A stretch of DNA of 64,000 bases from Nocardia alba NBRC 108234 (GTDB taxonomy: Bacteria; Actinomycetota; Actinomycetes; Mycobacteriales; Mycobacteriaceae), in NCBI RefSeq assembly GCF_001612665.1, contig NZ_BDAX01000002.1, positions 62,001 through 126,000 of the forward strand. The letters are read 5' to 3'. Shown here piece by piece: positions 17,159 to 26,437 of the stretch. The notes under the pieces were generated by a model. That model saw only the letters and a list, made by a program, of their open reading frames with translations, made no database searches and had not been told where the DNA came from. Both the position numbers and the translations under genes were made by a program. How positions within the stretch are numbered: position 1 is the first letter of the stretch; every line of letters begins with the position of its first letter.

Positions 17159-17902
17159 CTAGCCGCTGTGCTCGGCCGTCGTCGCGGTCAATGTGGCCAG
17201 CAGGGTGGGCAGGGCGGTGCCGATGGGTTCGCGGATGACCTCGTCGGCGAGGTCGTCGTAGGGGGTGGGTTCGGCGTTGATGATGATCAGGCGCGCGCCG
17301 TGGTCGGCGGCGACGCCCACCAGCGAGGCGGCGGGCTGGACCTGCAGGCTGGTGCCGACGGCGATGAACACGGTGCAGGCCTGCGCGATCGCCCTGGCGT
17401 GTCCGAGTACCTCGGAGTCCAGTGCCTGGCCGAACATGACCGTCGCGGTTTTGAGGATGCCGCCGCAGCGCAGGCAGGCGGGGTCGGGCTCGCCCGCGGC
17501 GATGCGGTCGAGGGCTTGTTCGGTGGTGGTGCGGTCATCGCAGGACGTGCACAGCACCGTCCGGGCGTTGCCGTGTAGTTCGAGTACTTTGCGGTCGGGC
17601 AGGCCGGCGAGTTGGTGCAGCCCGTCGACGTTCTGGGTGATCACGCGCACCGCGGTCCCGGTCGCGGCGAGCGCGGTGACGGCGGTGTGGGCGGGGTTGG
17701 GCCGGGCGCGCCAGGCGGGGTGTTCGCCGCGCATGAGCCAGGATCGGCGGCGGATGTCGGGATCGGCCATGTAGTAGTCGTAGGTGACGAGTTTCTGGGC
17801 GTCGGGGTCGCGCTGCCACAGGCCCGCCGGGCCACGGTAGTCCGGGATTCCGCTGTCGGTGGAGACGCCGGCGCCGGACAGGATCGCCACGAGCTGCTTC
17901 AT
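17159..17902 (-). CDS. Sir2-family NAD-dependent protein deacylase
   Basis: A 247-residue sirtuin. The NAD-binding block GAGVSTDSGIPDYRG is at 10-24, TQNVDGLHQLAG at about 89-100, and the catalytic His in LELHGN at about 116-120. Zinc ligands form two pairs, CTSC and CLRC. The C-terminal VGTSLQVQPAASL completes the Rossmann part. It removes acyl groups from lysine side chains using NAD+. Compared with the bacterial CobB family the length is normal. Probably co-transcribed with the downstream CPBP gene (9-bp gap). Confidence 0.92.
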   Translation of the reverse strand: MKQLVAILSGAGVSTDSGIPDYRGPAGLWQRDPDAQKLVTYDYYMADPDIRRRSWLMRGEHPAWRARPNPAHTAVTALAATGTAVRVITQNVDGLHQLAGLPDRKVLELHGNARTVLCTSCDDRTTTEQALDRIAAGEPDPACLRCGGILKTATVMFGQALDSEVLGHARAIAQACTVFIAVGTSLQVQPAASLVGVAADHGARLIIINAEPTPYDDLADEVIREPIGTALPTLLATLTATTAEHSG

Positions 17903-18010
17903 GGATCCAGCCTAGGGCCGATTGCGCCGTCGGATCGAGGGGGTATCGCATCTGACTATGGAACGCTAAAGTCTGCTTGGGAGTTGACAACAGTGGAAGG
18001 TGGCAGACGA

Positions 18011-18748
18011 ATGACGTCGGCAGCGGTCAAACGACAGGTGCTCGAACTCGGTGGGGCGTTCATGATCTCGCGCGAGGCCAGGGCTTTCGGGGAGACGACG
18101 GGGGTGGCCGGTTTCCACGGCGCCTACACGCGGGGACGTGGCGGGGTGCTCGGTGACGTCGACGCCGACGTGGTGACCGCGGCATTCGGCTTCTTCGAAC
18201 CCGTGAGCGTGCGCGCCGCCTGGGAATCGGTGCCGATGCCCGCCGCGGACGCCGCGGCGGAATACATGAACGCCTGCCGAGATTTCGGCCGACGCAAGCT
18301 CGCCGCGTTCGACGGGGCCGACCGGCTCGCGCACCTGCTGCGCCGCGTGGTCGATGCCGCACCCTCGACCGGGGTACCGCTGTTCGCCGGATGGCGGGCG
18401 ATGCCGGTGCCCGAGGACGGCCCGGGCGCGGTGCTGCAGCTGACCCATGTGCTGCGCGAACTTCGCGGCGGGCTGCACCTGGTGGCGGTGCTGGCCAACG
18501 GTCTCACCCCGCTGCAGGCGATCCTGGTCTCGGGCTCACCGATCCTCGACGGACCCGGCCACGCGAAATTTCTCGGTTGGGCCGAACCGTTCGAGACCGT
18601 CACCGACGATGTTCAAGTGCGCTGGGACGCGGCGGAGAAGCTGACCGATGAACTGATCGCACCGTGCTTCGATGCCCTCGACGAGGCGGAGCGCGACGAG
18701 CTCACCACGCTGACGCTCGACGCGCACCGAGTCGCCTTGAGCCGCTAG
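18011..18748 (+). CDS. SCO6745-family protein (helix-turn-helix-like, function unknown)
   Basis: A 245-residue soluble protein. The pattern FGFFEPVSVRAAWESVP followed by AAAEYMNACRDFGRRKL, then PLFAGWRAMPVP and LTHVLRELRGGLHLVAVLANGLTPLQAIL, is typical of the actinobacterial SCO6745 family. This family is widespread and uncharacterised; its N-terminus is helical. The start ATG has GGAAGG upstream, and a start further upstream has no support. It converges on the PPK2 gene with only 5 bp between stops, so there is no room for separate terminators. Confidence 0.8.
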   Translation: MTSAAVKRQVLELGGAFMISREARAFGETTGVAGFHGAYTRGRGGVLGDVDADVVTAAFGFFEPVSVRAAWESVPMPAADAAAEYMNACRDFGRRKLAAFDGADRLAHLLRRVVDAAPSTGVPLFAGWRAMPVPEDGPGAVLQLTHVLRELRGGLHLVAVLANGLTPLQAILVSGSPILDGPGHAKFLGWAEPFETVTDDVQVRWDAAEKLTDELIAPCFDALDEAERDELTTLTLDAHRVALSR

Positions 18749-18753
18749 CGCAT

Positions 18754-19689
18754 TCAGGAACCGATGACGTCGCGCCCGCGGCCCACGATCAGTGGGTCGG
18801 CGGTGTCGACGATCTCGAAATCCTTGTTGTCGTAATCGAACCCGCTCAACACGTGGCGCATCGCGTTGAGTCTGGCGCGCTTCTTGTCGTTGCTCTTGAC
18901 CACGATCCACGGCGCGTGATCGGTGTCGGTGTGCTCGAAGTTCTCCTCCTTGGCCGCGGTGTAGTCGTCCCACTTGTCGAGCGAGGCCAGGTCCATCGGG
19001 GAGAGCTTCCAGTGCCGGACCGGGTCGACCTGGCGGATGGCGAAGCGGGTGCGCTGCTCCAGCGGCGAGACCGAGAACCAGAACTTGACCAGGTCGATAC
19101 CGTCGTCGACGAGCATCCGTTCGAACAGCGGCACCTGCGACAGGAACCGTCGATGCTGTTCGGGGGTGCAGAAACCCATCACCCGTTCCACCCCGGCGCG
19201 GTTGTACCAGGAACGGTCGAACAGCACGATCTCGCCCGCGGCGGGCAGATGCTCGACATAGCGCTGGAAATACCACTGGGTGGATTCGCGCGCCGAGGGC
19301 TTCTCCAGGGCCACGACCCGGGCCCCGCGCGGATTCAGGTGCTCCATGAAGCGTTTGATGGTGCCGCCCTTGCCCGCGGCGTCGCGGCCCTCGAACACGA
19401 TGACGACGCGGCGGCCGGTCGCTTTGACCCAGTTCTGTAGTTTCAGCAGTTCGATCTGTAGTAGTCGTTTGTCCAGGTCGTATTGCAGACGCGAGACCCG
19501 TTCGTCGTAGGGGTAGCCCTCCCGCCAGGTGTCCACGACCAGGCCGCCCGGTTCGGTGAGCAGGATCGGATCGTCGTCGTCGCTGTCGTCGACGGTGAAT
19601 CCGGTCGTGTCGGCGAGATTCACGGCGGTCGCGAGATCGGCGATCTCGCTGATATCACGGGGGATCGGACGATCGTCGACATCAGTCAT
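18754..19689 (-). CDS. ppk2: Polyphosphate kinase 2
   Basis: A 311-residue PPK2 enzyme. After an acidic 60-residue leader, the P-loop FEGRDAAGKGGTIKR is at about 85-99, DRSWYNRAGVERVMGF at about 142-157 (lid and Walker B region), and KFWFSVSPLEQRTRF follows. PPK2 enzymes transfer phosphate between polyphosphate and nucleoside diphosphates; single-domain forms of this length are class I. The ATG at 19689 is preferred because residues upstream of it are not family-like. It may buffer NTP pools under stress. Confidence 0.92.
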   Translation of the reverse strand: MTDVDDRPIPRDISEIADLATAVNLADTTGFTVDDSDDDDPILLTEPGGLVVDTWREGYPYDERVSRLQYDLDKRLLQIELLKLQNWVKATGRRVVIVFEGRDAAGKGGTIKRFMEHLNPRGARVVALEKPSARESTQWYFQRYVEHLPAAGEIVLFDRSWYNRAGVERVMGFCTPEQHRRFLSQVPLFERMLVDDGIDLVKFWFSVSPLEQRTRFAIRQVDPVRHWKLSPMDLASLDKWDDYTAAKEENFEHTDTDHAPWIVVKSNDKKRARLNAMRHVLSGFDYDNKDFEIVDTADPLIVGRGRDVIGS

Positions 19690-19903
19690 CCCGCCGACGC
19701 TAGATGGCGTGCGTGTCGCGAAGATGAACGCGCGGTGCCCGGCCGGGCCGTACCGACCCGTCCGGGACCCGTCGACCCAACACGGCGATTTGGGCTCGAT
19801 CTCGTGAGTTCCTGCAGATGACACCCCGCTCGGGGCAGACTGTGAACTGATTCATGCCGCTACTCGCGAGGCGTTGCCGCCCGCCGTGGAGAGGATGACG
19901 CCG

Positions 19904-21382
19904 ATGCACGACGGAGGCTCCTTCACCGACCAGCCTGCCCTCCCCGACGACGAGCCGACATCGGGCAGCCGCGTGATCCGCATCGCGTCCGTCGCGGCGC
20001 TGGGTGGATTGTTGTTCGGCTTCGACAGCGCCGTGATCAACGGCGCGGTCTCGGCGATTCAGGACAGATTCGATGTCGCCGACGCCGTTCTCGGCTTCGC
20101 GGTGGCCTCGGCGCTGCTCGGCGCCGCCGCGGGCGCGATGACCGCGGGCCGGATCGCCGATCGCATCGGCCGGCTCAAGGTGATGCGGATCGCCGCGATC
20201 CTGTTCTTCGTCAGCGCCGTACTCACCGCCTTCGCGCCCGATGTCTGGATCCTGGTCGTGGGCCGGGTGATCGGTGGTCTCGGTGTCGGCGTGGCCTCGG
20301 TGATCGCCCCGGCCTACATCGCCGAAACCTCACCCGCGCGGATTCGCGGGCGGCTCGGGTCGCTGCAGCAGCTGGCCATCGTGCTCGGTATCTTCCTGGC
20401 ACTGCTGGTGGACTACGTGCTCGCCGAGATCGCGGGCGGCGCGAGCGAGACTCTGTGGTTCGGGCTGCAAGCCTGGCGCTGGATGTTCCTGTCGATGATG
20501 GTGCCCGCCGTGGTCTACGGCGTGCTGGCCTCCACGATTCCGGAGTCGCCGCGCTATCTGGTCGCCACGCACAAGATTCCCGAGGCGCGGCGCGTGCTGT
20601 CGATGTTGTTCGGGGAGAAGAATCTCGAGGTCACGATCGGCCGGATCGAGGAGAGTCTGCGCAGCGACACCAAGCCGTCGTGGCGGGACCTGCGCCGTCC
20701 GGTGGGCGGGCTCTACCCCGTGGTGTGGGTGGGGCTGATGCTGTCGGTGTTCCAGCAGGCCGTGGGCATCAACGTGATCTTCTACTACTCGAATGTGCTG
20801 TGGGAGGCCGTCGGGTTCGAGGAGTCCCAGTCGTTCCAGATCAGCGTGTTCACCTCGATGGTCAACATCGCCACCACGATCGTCGCGATCATGCTGATCG
20901 ACAAGGTGGGCCGCAAACCGCTGCTGTTGACCGGTTCGATCGGCATGACCGTCACGCTGGCCACCATGGCGATCTGCTTCGGCGGCGCCGAACAGGTGCC
21001 CGACGCCGAGGGTGTGATGGAGCCGCACCTGTCCGGTGCGCTCGGTCCGATCGCGCTGGTCGCGGCCAACCTGTTCGTCGTCTTCTTCGGGATGAGCTGG
21101 GGCCCGGTCGTGTGGGTGCTGCTCGGTGAGATGTTCCCCAACCGGATCCGTGGCGCGGCCCTGTCGCTCGCCGCGGCGGGCCAGTGGGCGGCGAACTGGG
21201 CGATCACCGTGTCGTTCCCGAGCCTGAAAACGTTCTCGCTCGGCTTCGCCTACGGGATGTACGCGGTGTTCGCGCTGCTGTCGCTGGGTTTCGTCGCCAA
21301 GTTCGTACCCGAGACCAAGGGGATGTCGCTCGAAGACATGGACGAGGCCGCCGGCTACGAACACCCCACCGGCGGCTCCTGA
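19904..21382 (+). CDS. MFS sugar porter
   Basis: A 492-residue transporter of the sugar porter family (XylE/GalP type). Helix 1 reads LGGLLFGFDSAVINGAV; the motif-A loop is GRIADRIGRLKVM, followed by AETSPARIRGRLGSLQQL (PESPR-type loop after helix 4). Helix 7 contains QQAVGINVIFYYSNVLW, the QQxxGxN sugar-binding motif. The closing PETKG is present as VPETKGMSLEDM. The ATG at 19904 has GGAGAGG 9 bp upstream. It probably imports a hexose, pentose or polyol with protons. The 214-bp divergent spacer to ppk2 shows no clear operator. Confidence 0.92.
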   Translation: MHDGGSFTDQPALPDDEPTSGSRVIRIASVAALGGLLFGFDSAVINGAVSAIQDRFDVADAVLGFAVASALLGAAAGAMTAGRIADRIGRLKVMRIAAILFFVSAVLTAFAPDVWILVVGRVIGGLGVGVASVIAPAYIAETSPARIRGRLGSLQQLAIVLGIFLALLVDYVLAEIAGGASETLWFGLQAWRWMFLSMMVPAVVYGVLASTIPESPRYLVATHKIPEARRVLSMLFGEKNLEVTIGRIEESLRSDTKPSWRDLRRPVGGLYPVVWVGLMLSVFQQAVGINVIFYYSNVLWEAVGFEESQSFQISVFTSMVNIATTIVAIMLIDKVGRKPLLLTGSIGMTVTLATMAICFGGAEQVPDAEGVMEPHLSGALGPIALVAANLFVVFFGMSWGPVVWVLLGEMFPNRIRGAALSLAAAGQWAANWAITVSFPSLKTFSLGFAYGMYAVFALLSLGFVAKFVPETKGMSLEDMDEAAGYEHPTGGS

Positions 21383-21605
21383 TCCCGGGTCTCGGCCTGT
21401 GCGTCCGCCTCACTACCGACACGTCCCAGGAAGCCTTGCGCGCCCGAAAGGACTTGCAGGGCAGGGAAGTCGGTAGACAGACCGCGCCATAGATCCGGCG
21501 ATATCGGGTCGTTGTCGGCCCAGCAACTCCATGCCGCGTCGTTGCGGGAAACCCGAGTTGATCATGTATGTTCGAGGGTTCGCATCAGCTGATTTGGAGT
21601 GTGGC

Positions 21606-23114
21606 ATGGGGATTGGTGGCGGGTGGATGGGCCAGCGGGGCACAGCACAGGACGCACAGCAGATGTGGCCGAGCGTGGCCGCGGAGTCGTGGCAGTGGTT
21701 CGGCGAGGAACTGACATGGCTGCTCTTCACGATGCCGTCCTCCGCCTGGATCGCCCTGGACGGCGCCGGCATCCGGTATGCCCGCTTCGGCTGGGATCGC
21801 GACGGGTTCCGAGGTGAACTGGTCAGCGGCCCACGTCAATTCTCCCCCCAGGGCTGCGACTTCCTCCGAGCGAACGGCTGGACGGCCCCAGCCGCCGATC
21901 ACCCCGAGACCTGGGTCCAGCTCTTGTCCTGGCCGATCCGATACGACGTATACAACAGCCTGGTGAACGCAGTGGCAGCCGTGCTCCGCAGCGAATTCGG
22001 GTTGGGTCTCGCCGTCGAAACCGCCGCCGTCGGCTGGGACGACGATGCCGGCGAAGAGCTCGACACCGGCGGACTGGCGGGCTTGCTCGGTCGCGACGAT
22101 CTGAACCAGCAAGGACCGCGACCAGTCAGCGAATTCCTCCAGGCGCGCCGTGCCGATATCGCCGCGAAGATCACGTTCGCGAGGCAGGCGCACGAAGCAC
22201 GGATGGACGCGGCCCTGCGCTACTGCACCCACCAGGGGTGCACGGTTCTGTCCGGCGGTGACAAAACCTGGCCGGTCCGGGACCGAACCGCCGACATCGT
22301 CGCTCTCGCCGAACCCGAGGTGCTGGTGGTGATCGATGTCTATCTCGACATCGAGTCGATGGCGGACTATTCGTCGTTGCAGGTAGATGCCGACGAAATG
22401 GGACACGACCAACTGTTCGCCATGGTCGAGGCCGATCCCGATCTTGCCGCACGACGGCCCGACGTGCGCGAAGGCGTGGCAGCGGGACGAATTCAGGTTC
22501 AGTACGTGCGCATGATCATCGACGAAGACTGGGACTGCCAGGTCGCGACGTATCCGCCCGCCTCCGTCGACGGCGGGTCGCAGACGCCGGAAGGGCCGTG
22601 GTATCCGCTGCTGAAGCCCGCCGATTGGGAACAACGCCACCTGATCACCCACTGGGCCACCACAGCGGGCACCGTCCCCATCATCGTGCTCGCCGTCGAC
22701 ACCGACTCCGGATACCAAGTAGAGGGTTTCGGCGACGACGTCGACAGCAACGCTCTGCTGGCGGAAGCCATGGCGAACCTCGCTGCGCTGGAATACGACT
22801 GGGAGGTGTCCGAGTTCCACGGCCTCCCACTCGCCACGTCCTCCGGCAACGACTTCTCGGCGGAAAAGGTGCTCGACCCCAAGCACATGCTCGGTGCCCA
22901 TCACGCTTTGCGGACGGACAAACTCCTGGTCGCCGTCCCGCGACGAACCTGCCTCATGGCAGTCCCTTTCGACCTCGAACCGCAACAGATCATGCTTTTC
23001 GAGCATCTCGTCCGAGTCACCTACGAGGACGATTCCTACGGCAACGCCTCCATCACGAGTGGCGTCTACATCGTCGAAAACGGTCGTGCACAGAGTTTCT
23101 TGGCAGACTTGTAA
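21606..23114 (+). CDS. Large TY-Chap-domain protein of unknown function
   Basis: About 502 residues, soluble. Residues 28-135 (SWQWFGEELTWLLFTMP...VSGPRQFSPQGCDFLRANGW...LVNAVAAVLRSEFGL) fit the actinobacterial TY-Chap pattern, a fold related to type III secretion chaperones. A long acidic middle region follows (about 150-400). The last 80 residues (LLVAVPRRTCLMAVPF...VRVTYEDDSYGNASITSGVYIV) recall DUF1444-type C-termini. Start chosen for the TTGGAG leader; ATG 21531 is possible. Such proteins are often linked to secretion or inter-bacterial conflict genes, but none is adjacent. The remnant of a recombinase lies directly downstream. Confidence 0.65.
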   Translation: MGIGGGWMGQRGTAQDAQQMWPSVAAESWQWFGEELTWLLFTMPSSAWIALDGAGIRYARFGWDRDGFRGELVSGPRQFSPQGCDFLRANGWTAPAADHPETWVQLLSWPIRYDVYNSLVNAVAAVLRSEFGLGLAVETAAVGWDDDAGEELDTGGLAGLLGRDDLNQQGPRPVSEFLQARRADIAAKITFARQAHEARMDAALRYCTHQGCTVLSGGDKTWPVRDRTADIVALAEPEVLVVIDVYLDIESMADYSSLQVDADEMGHDQLFAMVEADPDLAARRPDVREGVAAGRIQVQYVRMIIDEDWDCQVATYPPASVDGGSQTPEGPWYPLLKPADWEQRHLITHWATTAGTVPIIVLAVDTDSGYQVEGFGDDVDSNALLAEAMANLAALEYDWEVSEFHGLPLATSSGNDFSAEKVLDPKHMLGAHHALRTDKLLVAVPRRTCLMAVPFDLEPQQIMLFEHLVRVTYEDDSYGNASITSGVYIVENGRAQSFLADL

Positions 23115-23119
23115 AGACC

Positions 23120-23219
23120 TTCTCTGGGGCAGGTGACCATGTCGTGTGACGTCGTGTCGCCGACACTCCGGCTGCGTTTGCAGCGGTTCTCTGGGGTGTG
23201 TAGCTCTGTGACTCCGTGT
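23120..23219 (+). repeat. Short direct repeats upstream of the recombinase remnant
   Basis: TTCTCTGGGG occurs at 23120-23129 and again at 23187-23196. Each is followed after about 10 bases by a similar TGTnnnGTGAC...CGTGT segment (TGTCGTGTGAC then TCGTGT; TGTGACTCCGTGT). They lie between the TY-Chap gene and the recombinase start. Position and form suit recombinase arm-binding sites or an element end. Confidence 0.45.
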
Positions 23220-23244
23220 AGTGAACTCGGACAACGGAGGATGG

Positions 23245-23641
23245 ATGCGGGCGTTTCTGGTTCGGATGCCTTCGGGCACTAGGTATTGGACCGTGGTCGG
23301 CGAGGACTACGAGGTCGCCGACGGTCCCCGATCTGTTTCTGGGGGAGTTGAAGCTGGGACAGGATCGGGCGGAGTCGACGACAAAGGCCTGCGCCCAGAG
23401 CGTGGCGTTGTATCTTCGCTGGAATTCACTCACCGGCCGCGACTGGGATTGTGTGGCAAGGGACTGGCGAGAATCCGGTCTCGGCGCACCCGCCGACATC
23501 GACCAACTCCAACGCGAAGTCAGCACCCTCCAACAGCAGGTCGTCGACCTCAGCGGACAACTCACCGACCGTGAACAAGAACTCGAAGCTGCACGCGCAG
23601 CGAACCGAGAACTGTTCGCCATCTTGAACAAACGCCCATGA
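23245..23641 (+). pseudogene. Remnant of a tyrosine recombinase fused to a coiled-coil (DUF6262/TnpC-like) tail
   Basis: The N-terminus MRAFLVRMPSGTRYWTVV...DYEVADG is in one frame. After one inserted base near 23320 the next frame continues VPDLFLGELKLGQDRAESTTKACAQSVALYLRWNSLTGRDW. This is the core-binding domain start of actinobacterial Tn554-type tyrosine recombinases. Instead of the catalytic domain, the frame then gives a coiled coil (IDQLQREVSTLQQQVVDL...ELEAARAANRELFAILNKRP) like the end of a DUF6262 transposition helper. No catalytic Arg-His-Arg-Tyr remains. Frameshift plus internal deletion make it a dead element. GGAGG precedes the ATG. Confidence 0.75.
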
Positions 23642-23751
23642 TGGGAAACCGCACAAGGCCGCTACTGACCAGGTGTGTCGCCGACGAGCCGTGGCTTGCT
23701 ACAGCGGGCGCACGCTCATCGGCATGAGCGCCACCTAGCGACCCACGTCCT

Positions 23752-23783
23752 GGTTCCCGCACAACACCTGTCGCGGTTTGCTA
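23752..23783 (+). repeat. 32-bp direct repeat, copy A
   Basis: GGTTCCCGCACAACACCTGT followed by CGCGGTTTGCTA; 29 of 32 bases match copy B at 26690-26721. The last three bases are the stop codon of the etfD gene on the other strand. The recombinase remnant ends 110 bp to the left. It is a candidate element end or attachment core. Confidence 0.7.
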
Positions 23784-26390
23784 TTCCCGACTCTTGACTG
23801 AGGTCGCACCAACGGCCTTGACGCCCGGAGCCTTCGCCTTGCCTTTCATGCCGAGGCCCTTGACCGGCGGAAGCGGAGTCTCCGCCGCGGGAGCAGCCGC
23901 AGTCTCAGCGGGTGCGGACTCGGTTCCTGCCGAATCATCCTTGGCACCGGGTGCTTGCGCTGCGCGCTTCGTCGCCAAGCCCTTGCCAGGAGCCTTGGCC
24001 GGGCCCTTCATAGCAAGACCCTTGACCGGAGCTGCGGGCTTGTCCTCGGCAGCCGGTTCGTCGGCCTTCGCGCCGGGAGCCTTCGCCGTCCCCTTCATCG
24101 CCAGACCACCACAGGCTGGCTTGGCCGCAGGCAGGGCCGGGGTTTCCACCTCGGCGACAACCGGTTCGGGCTCGGCCTCGACCTGCTTGGGCTTCTGAAT
24201 GACCACCAGGTTCTCACTCAGCAGCTTGGCATCGACCCGGGTGATCGCATCCAACATCAACTGCGACACATCCACGACCTCGATCCGGTCGGCCGCGTCC
24301 ATATCGTCCTGGCGCGCGGTCACACCATCGGACAGCATCACCCGGCAGAACGGGCAACCCGTCGCGATCTTCGTCCCCGCGCCCGGCGAGGAATCGATCG
24401 TGGCCAGCGCCTCGTCGACCCGGTCGACGTTGATCCGCTTACCGAGTTGCTCCTCCATCCACATCCGCGCACCACCGGCGCCACAGCACATGGAACGTTC
24501 CCCGTGGCGCGGCATCTCGATCAGGGTCGAGCCCGATGCTTCCATCAGCTCACGCGGAGCGTTGTAGACCTTGTTGTGCCGGCCCAGGTAGCAGGGATCG
24601 TGATAGGTGACGTTCTGGGTCACTGAGGCCACCGGCACCAGCTTCTTCTGCCGCACCAGACGATTGAGCAACTGGGTGTGGTGCACCACCTCGTAGGTGC
24701 CCCCGACCTGGGGGTACTCGTTGCTCAACGCGTTGAAGCAGTGCGCACACGTGACCACGATCTTCTTCTTGGTCTGCTCGACACCGTCGAAGACCTCGTT
24801 GATGGTCTCGATGTTCTGCTGGGCCAACTGCTGGAACAAGAACTCGTTGCCCGCACGCCGCGCGGAGTCACCGGTACAGGTCTCGCCCTGGCCGAGCACC
24901 ATGAACTTGGTCCCCGCGGTAGCCAGCAGCTCGGCGACCGCCTTGGTGGTCTTCTTCGCGCGATCCTCGTAGGCGCCGGCGCAGCCGACCCAGAACAGGT
25001 ACTCGTACCCGTCGAAGGAGTCGGCGTCCTTGCCGTAGACCGGGACCTGGAAGTCCATCTCGTTGATCCAGTTGAGCCGGTCCTTGGAGTTCTGGCCCCA
25101 CGGGTTGCCCTTGTTCTCCAGGTTCTTGAACAGACCCGCGAGCTCGGAGGGGAACTCCGACTCGATCAGCACCTGGTAGCGGCGCATGTCGATGATGTGA
25201 TCGACGTGCTCGATATCGACCGGGCACTGCTCGACGCACGCACCACAGGTCGTGCACGACCAGAGCACTTCGGGGTCGATGATGCCGTGGACGTCCTCGC
25301 CACCGACCAGCGGACGATCGGCCTCGAGACGGGATTCATCCGAAAGCCGCTGCAGCGCTTGCTCATCACCGCCGGCCAATAGGTAGGGAGCTTTGGCGTA
25401 GGTGTGGTCACGCAGCGACGTGATCAACAGCTTCGGGGAGAGCGGCTTGCCGGTGTTCCAGGCGGGACATTGGGACTGGCAGCGGCCGCACTCGGTGCAG
25501 GTGGTGAAGTCAAGCAACCCCTTCCAGGTGAAGTCCTCGACCTTGCCGACACCGAAGGTGTCCGCATCGGGATCGGCGGTCTCCATATCGAGAACCTTGC
25601 CGCCCGACATCATCGGCTTGAGCGCGCCGAGGGCGACACTGCCATCGTTCTCGCGCTTGAAGTAGATGTTGAAGAACGCCGAAATCCGGTGCCAGGCAAC
25701 ACCCCAGGTGAGCTTGCGTCCGATGATGTAGAGGAACGCGGCGCCGGCCAGCATTTTCACGAACGCGAAGACCGAGACCATCAAGGGACTGGCAGGTAGC
25801 AATCGAGCCACCTGCATCGTGAAGAGGTCCGACGACAAGTGTCCGCCACCGTAGGTGGCGATCCGCCCGGCTTTGACCAGGACATCGCCGAAGCCGTGGA
25901 CGAGCACGATCGTCTCGATGAGATAGGCCGCAAGGAAATTCGAGCCATTGAAACGGGACAGGCGTTCGGGCCGCCGCGGATGGTTCAACTGCCGGATGGT
26001 GATCAGCGCGACGATGCCGATGATCGTGGCGAGGCTGAGGACTTCCTCCAAGAGGTGATAGCCGAAGGTGTCACCGATGATCGGCCAGCTGAATGCTGGC
26101 TTGAAGGTCTGACCGTAGGACTCGAAGTAGAAGACCATACCGAGCAGGAACCCGGCCATGACCAGCCAATGCGCCCACCCGACGGTCCGGAACTTGTTCA
26201 TCCGGGTGTGGGCGGCGACCTCGACCACGACCGTCCGGATCCGAGGCAGCACCGGGCGCAGCCGCGATGAGTCAGGTGCACCGGCGCGGAAGACGCGAAT
26301 CATCCGCAGCACCCCGATCGCCAGTGTCGCCCAGCAGAACAAGGTGATGGTGGCACCGATGATCCCTAGTGCGATCGTCGCAGCGCTCAT
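23781..26390 (-). CDS. etfD: Membrane iron-sulfur oxidoreductase, EtfD (Rv0338c)-like
   Basis: An 869-residue protein. Residues 1-230 form a NarI/HdrE-like membrane domain of about six helices. Two 4Fe-4S motifs follow: C298/301/304/308 (CTECGRCQSQCP) and C379/382/385/389 (CTTCGACVEQCP). Two CCG-type cysteine-rich regions come next (WVGCAGAYEDRA; DPCYLGRHN...CCGAGGARMW...GCPFC). From memory this matches M. tuberculosis EtfD, which takes electrons from EtfBA during fatty-acid beta-oxidation and passes them to the membrane. The last 108 residues are a low-complexity tail with four GLxxK...APG(A)K repeats. Start ATG 26390 has GGGGG upstream. Confidence 0.88.
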   Translation of the reverse strand: MSAATIALGIIGATITLFCWATLAIGVLRMIRVFRAGAPDSSRLRPVLPRIRTVVVEVAAHTRMNKFRTVGWAHWLVMAGFLLGMVFYFESYGQTFKPAFSWPIIGDTFGYHLLEEVLSLATIIGIVALITIRQLNHPRRPERLSRFNGSNFLAAYLIETIVLVHGFGDVLVKAGRIATYGGGHLSSDLFTMQVARLLPASPLMVSVFAFVKMLAGAAFLYIIGRKLTWGVAWHRISAFFNIYFKRENDGSVALGALKPMMSGGKVLDMETADPDADTFGVGKVEDFTWKGLLDFTTCTECGRCQSQCPAWNTGKPLSPKLLITSLRDHTYAKAPYLLAGGDEQALQRLSDESRLEADRPLVGGEDVHGIIDPEVLWSCTTCGACVEQCPVDIEHVDHIIDMRRYQVLIESEFPSELAGLFKNLENKGNPWGQNSKDRLNWINEMDFQVPVYGKDADSFDGYEYLFWVGCAGAYEDRAKKTTKAVAELLATAGTKFMVLGQGETCTGDSARRAGNEFLFQQLAQQNIETINEVFDGVEQTKKKIVVTCAHCFNALSNEYPQVGGTYEVVHHTQLLNRLVRQKKLVPVASVTQNVTYHDPCYLGRHNKVYNAPRELMEASGSTLIEMPRHGERSMCCGAGGARMWMEEQLGKRINVDRVDEALATIDSSPGAGTKIATGCPFCRVMLSDGVTARQDDMDAADRIEVVDVSQLMLDAITRVDAKLLSENLVVIQKPKQVEAEPEPVVAEVETPALPAAKPACGGLAMKGTAKAPGAKADEPAAEDKPAAPVKGLAMKGPAKAPGKGLATKRAAQAPGAKDDSAGTESAPAETAAAPAAETPLPPVKGLGMKGKAKAPGVKAVGATSVKSRE

Positions 26391-26437
26391 ATGCAAATCC
26401 CCCGCTTCGAGAAGTCCCCTACGTCATCAACCATCAT

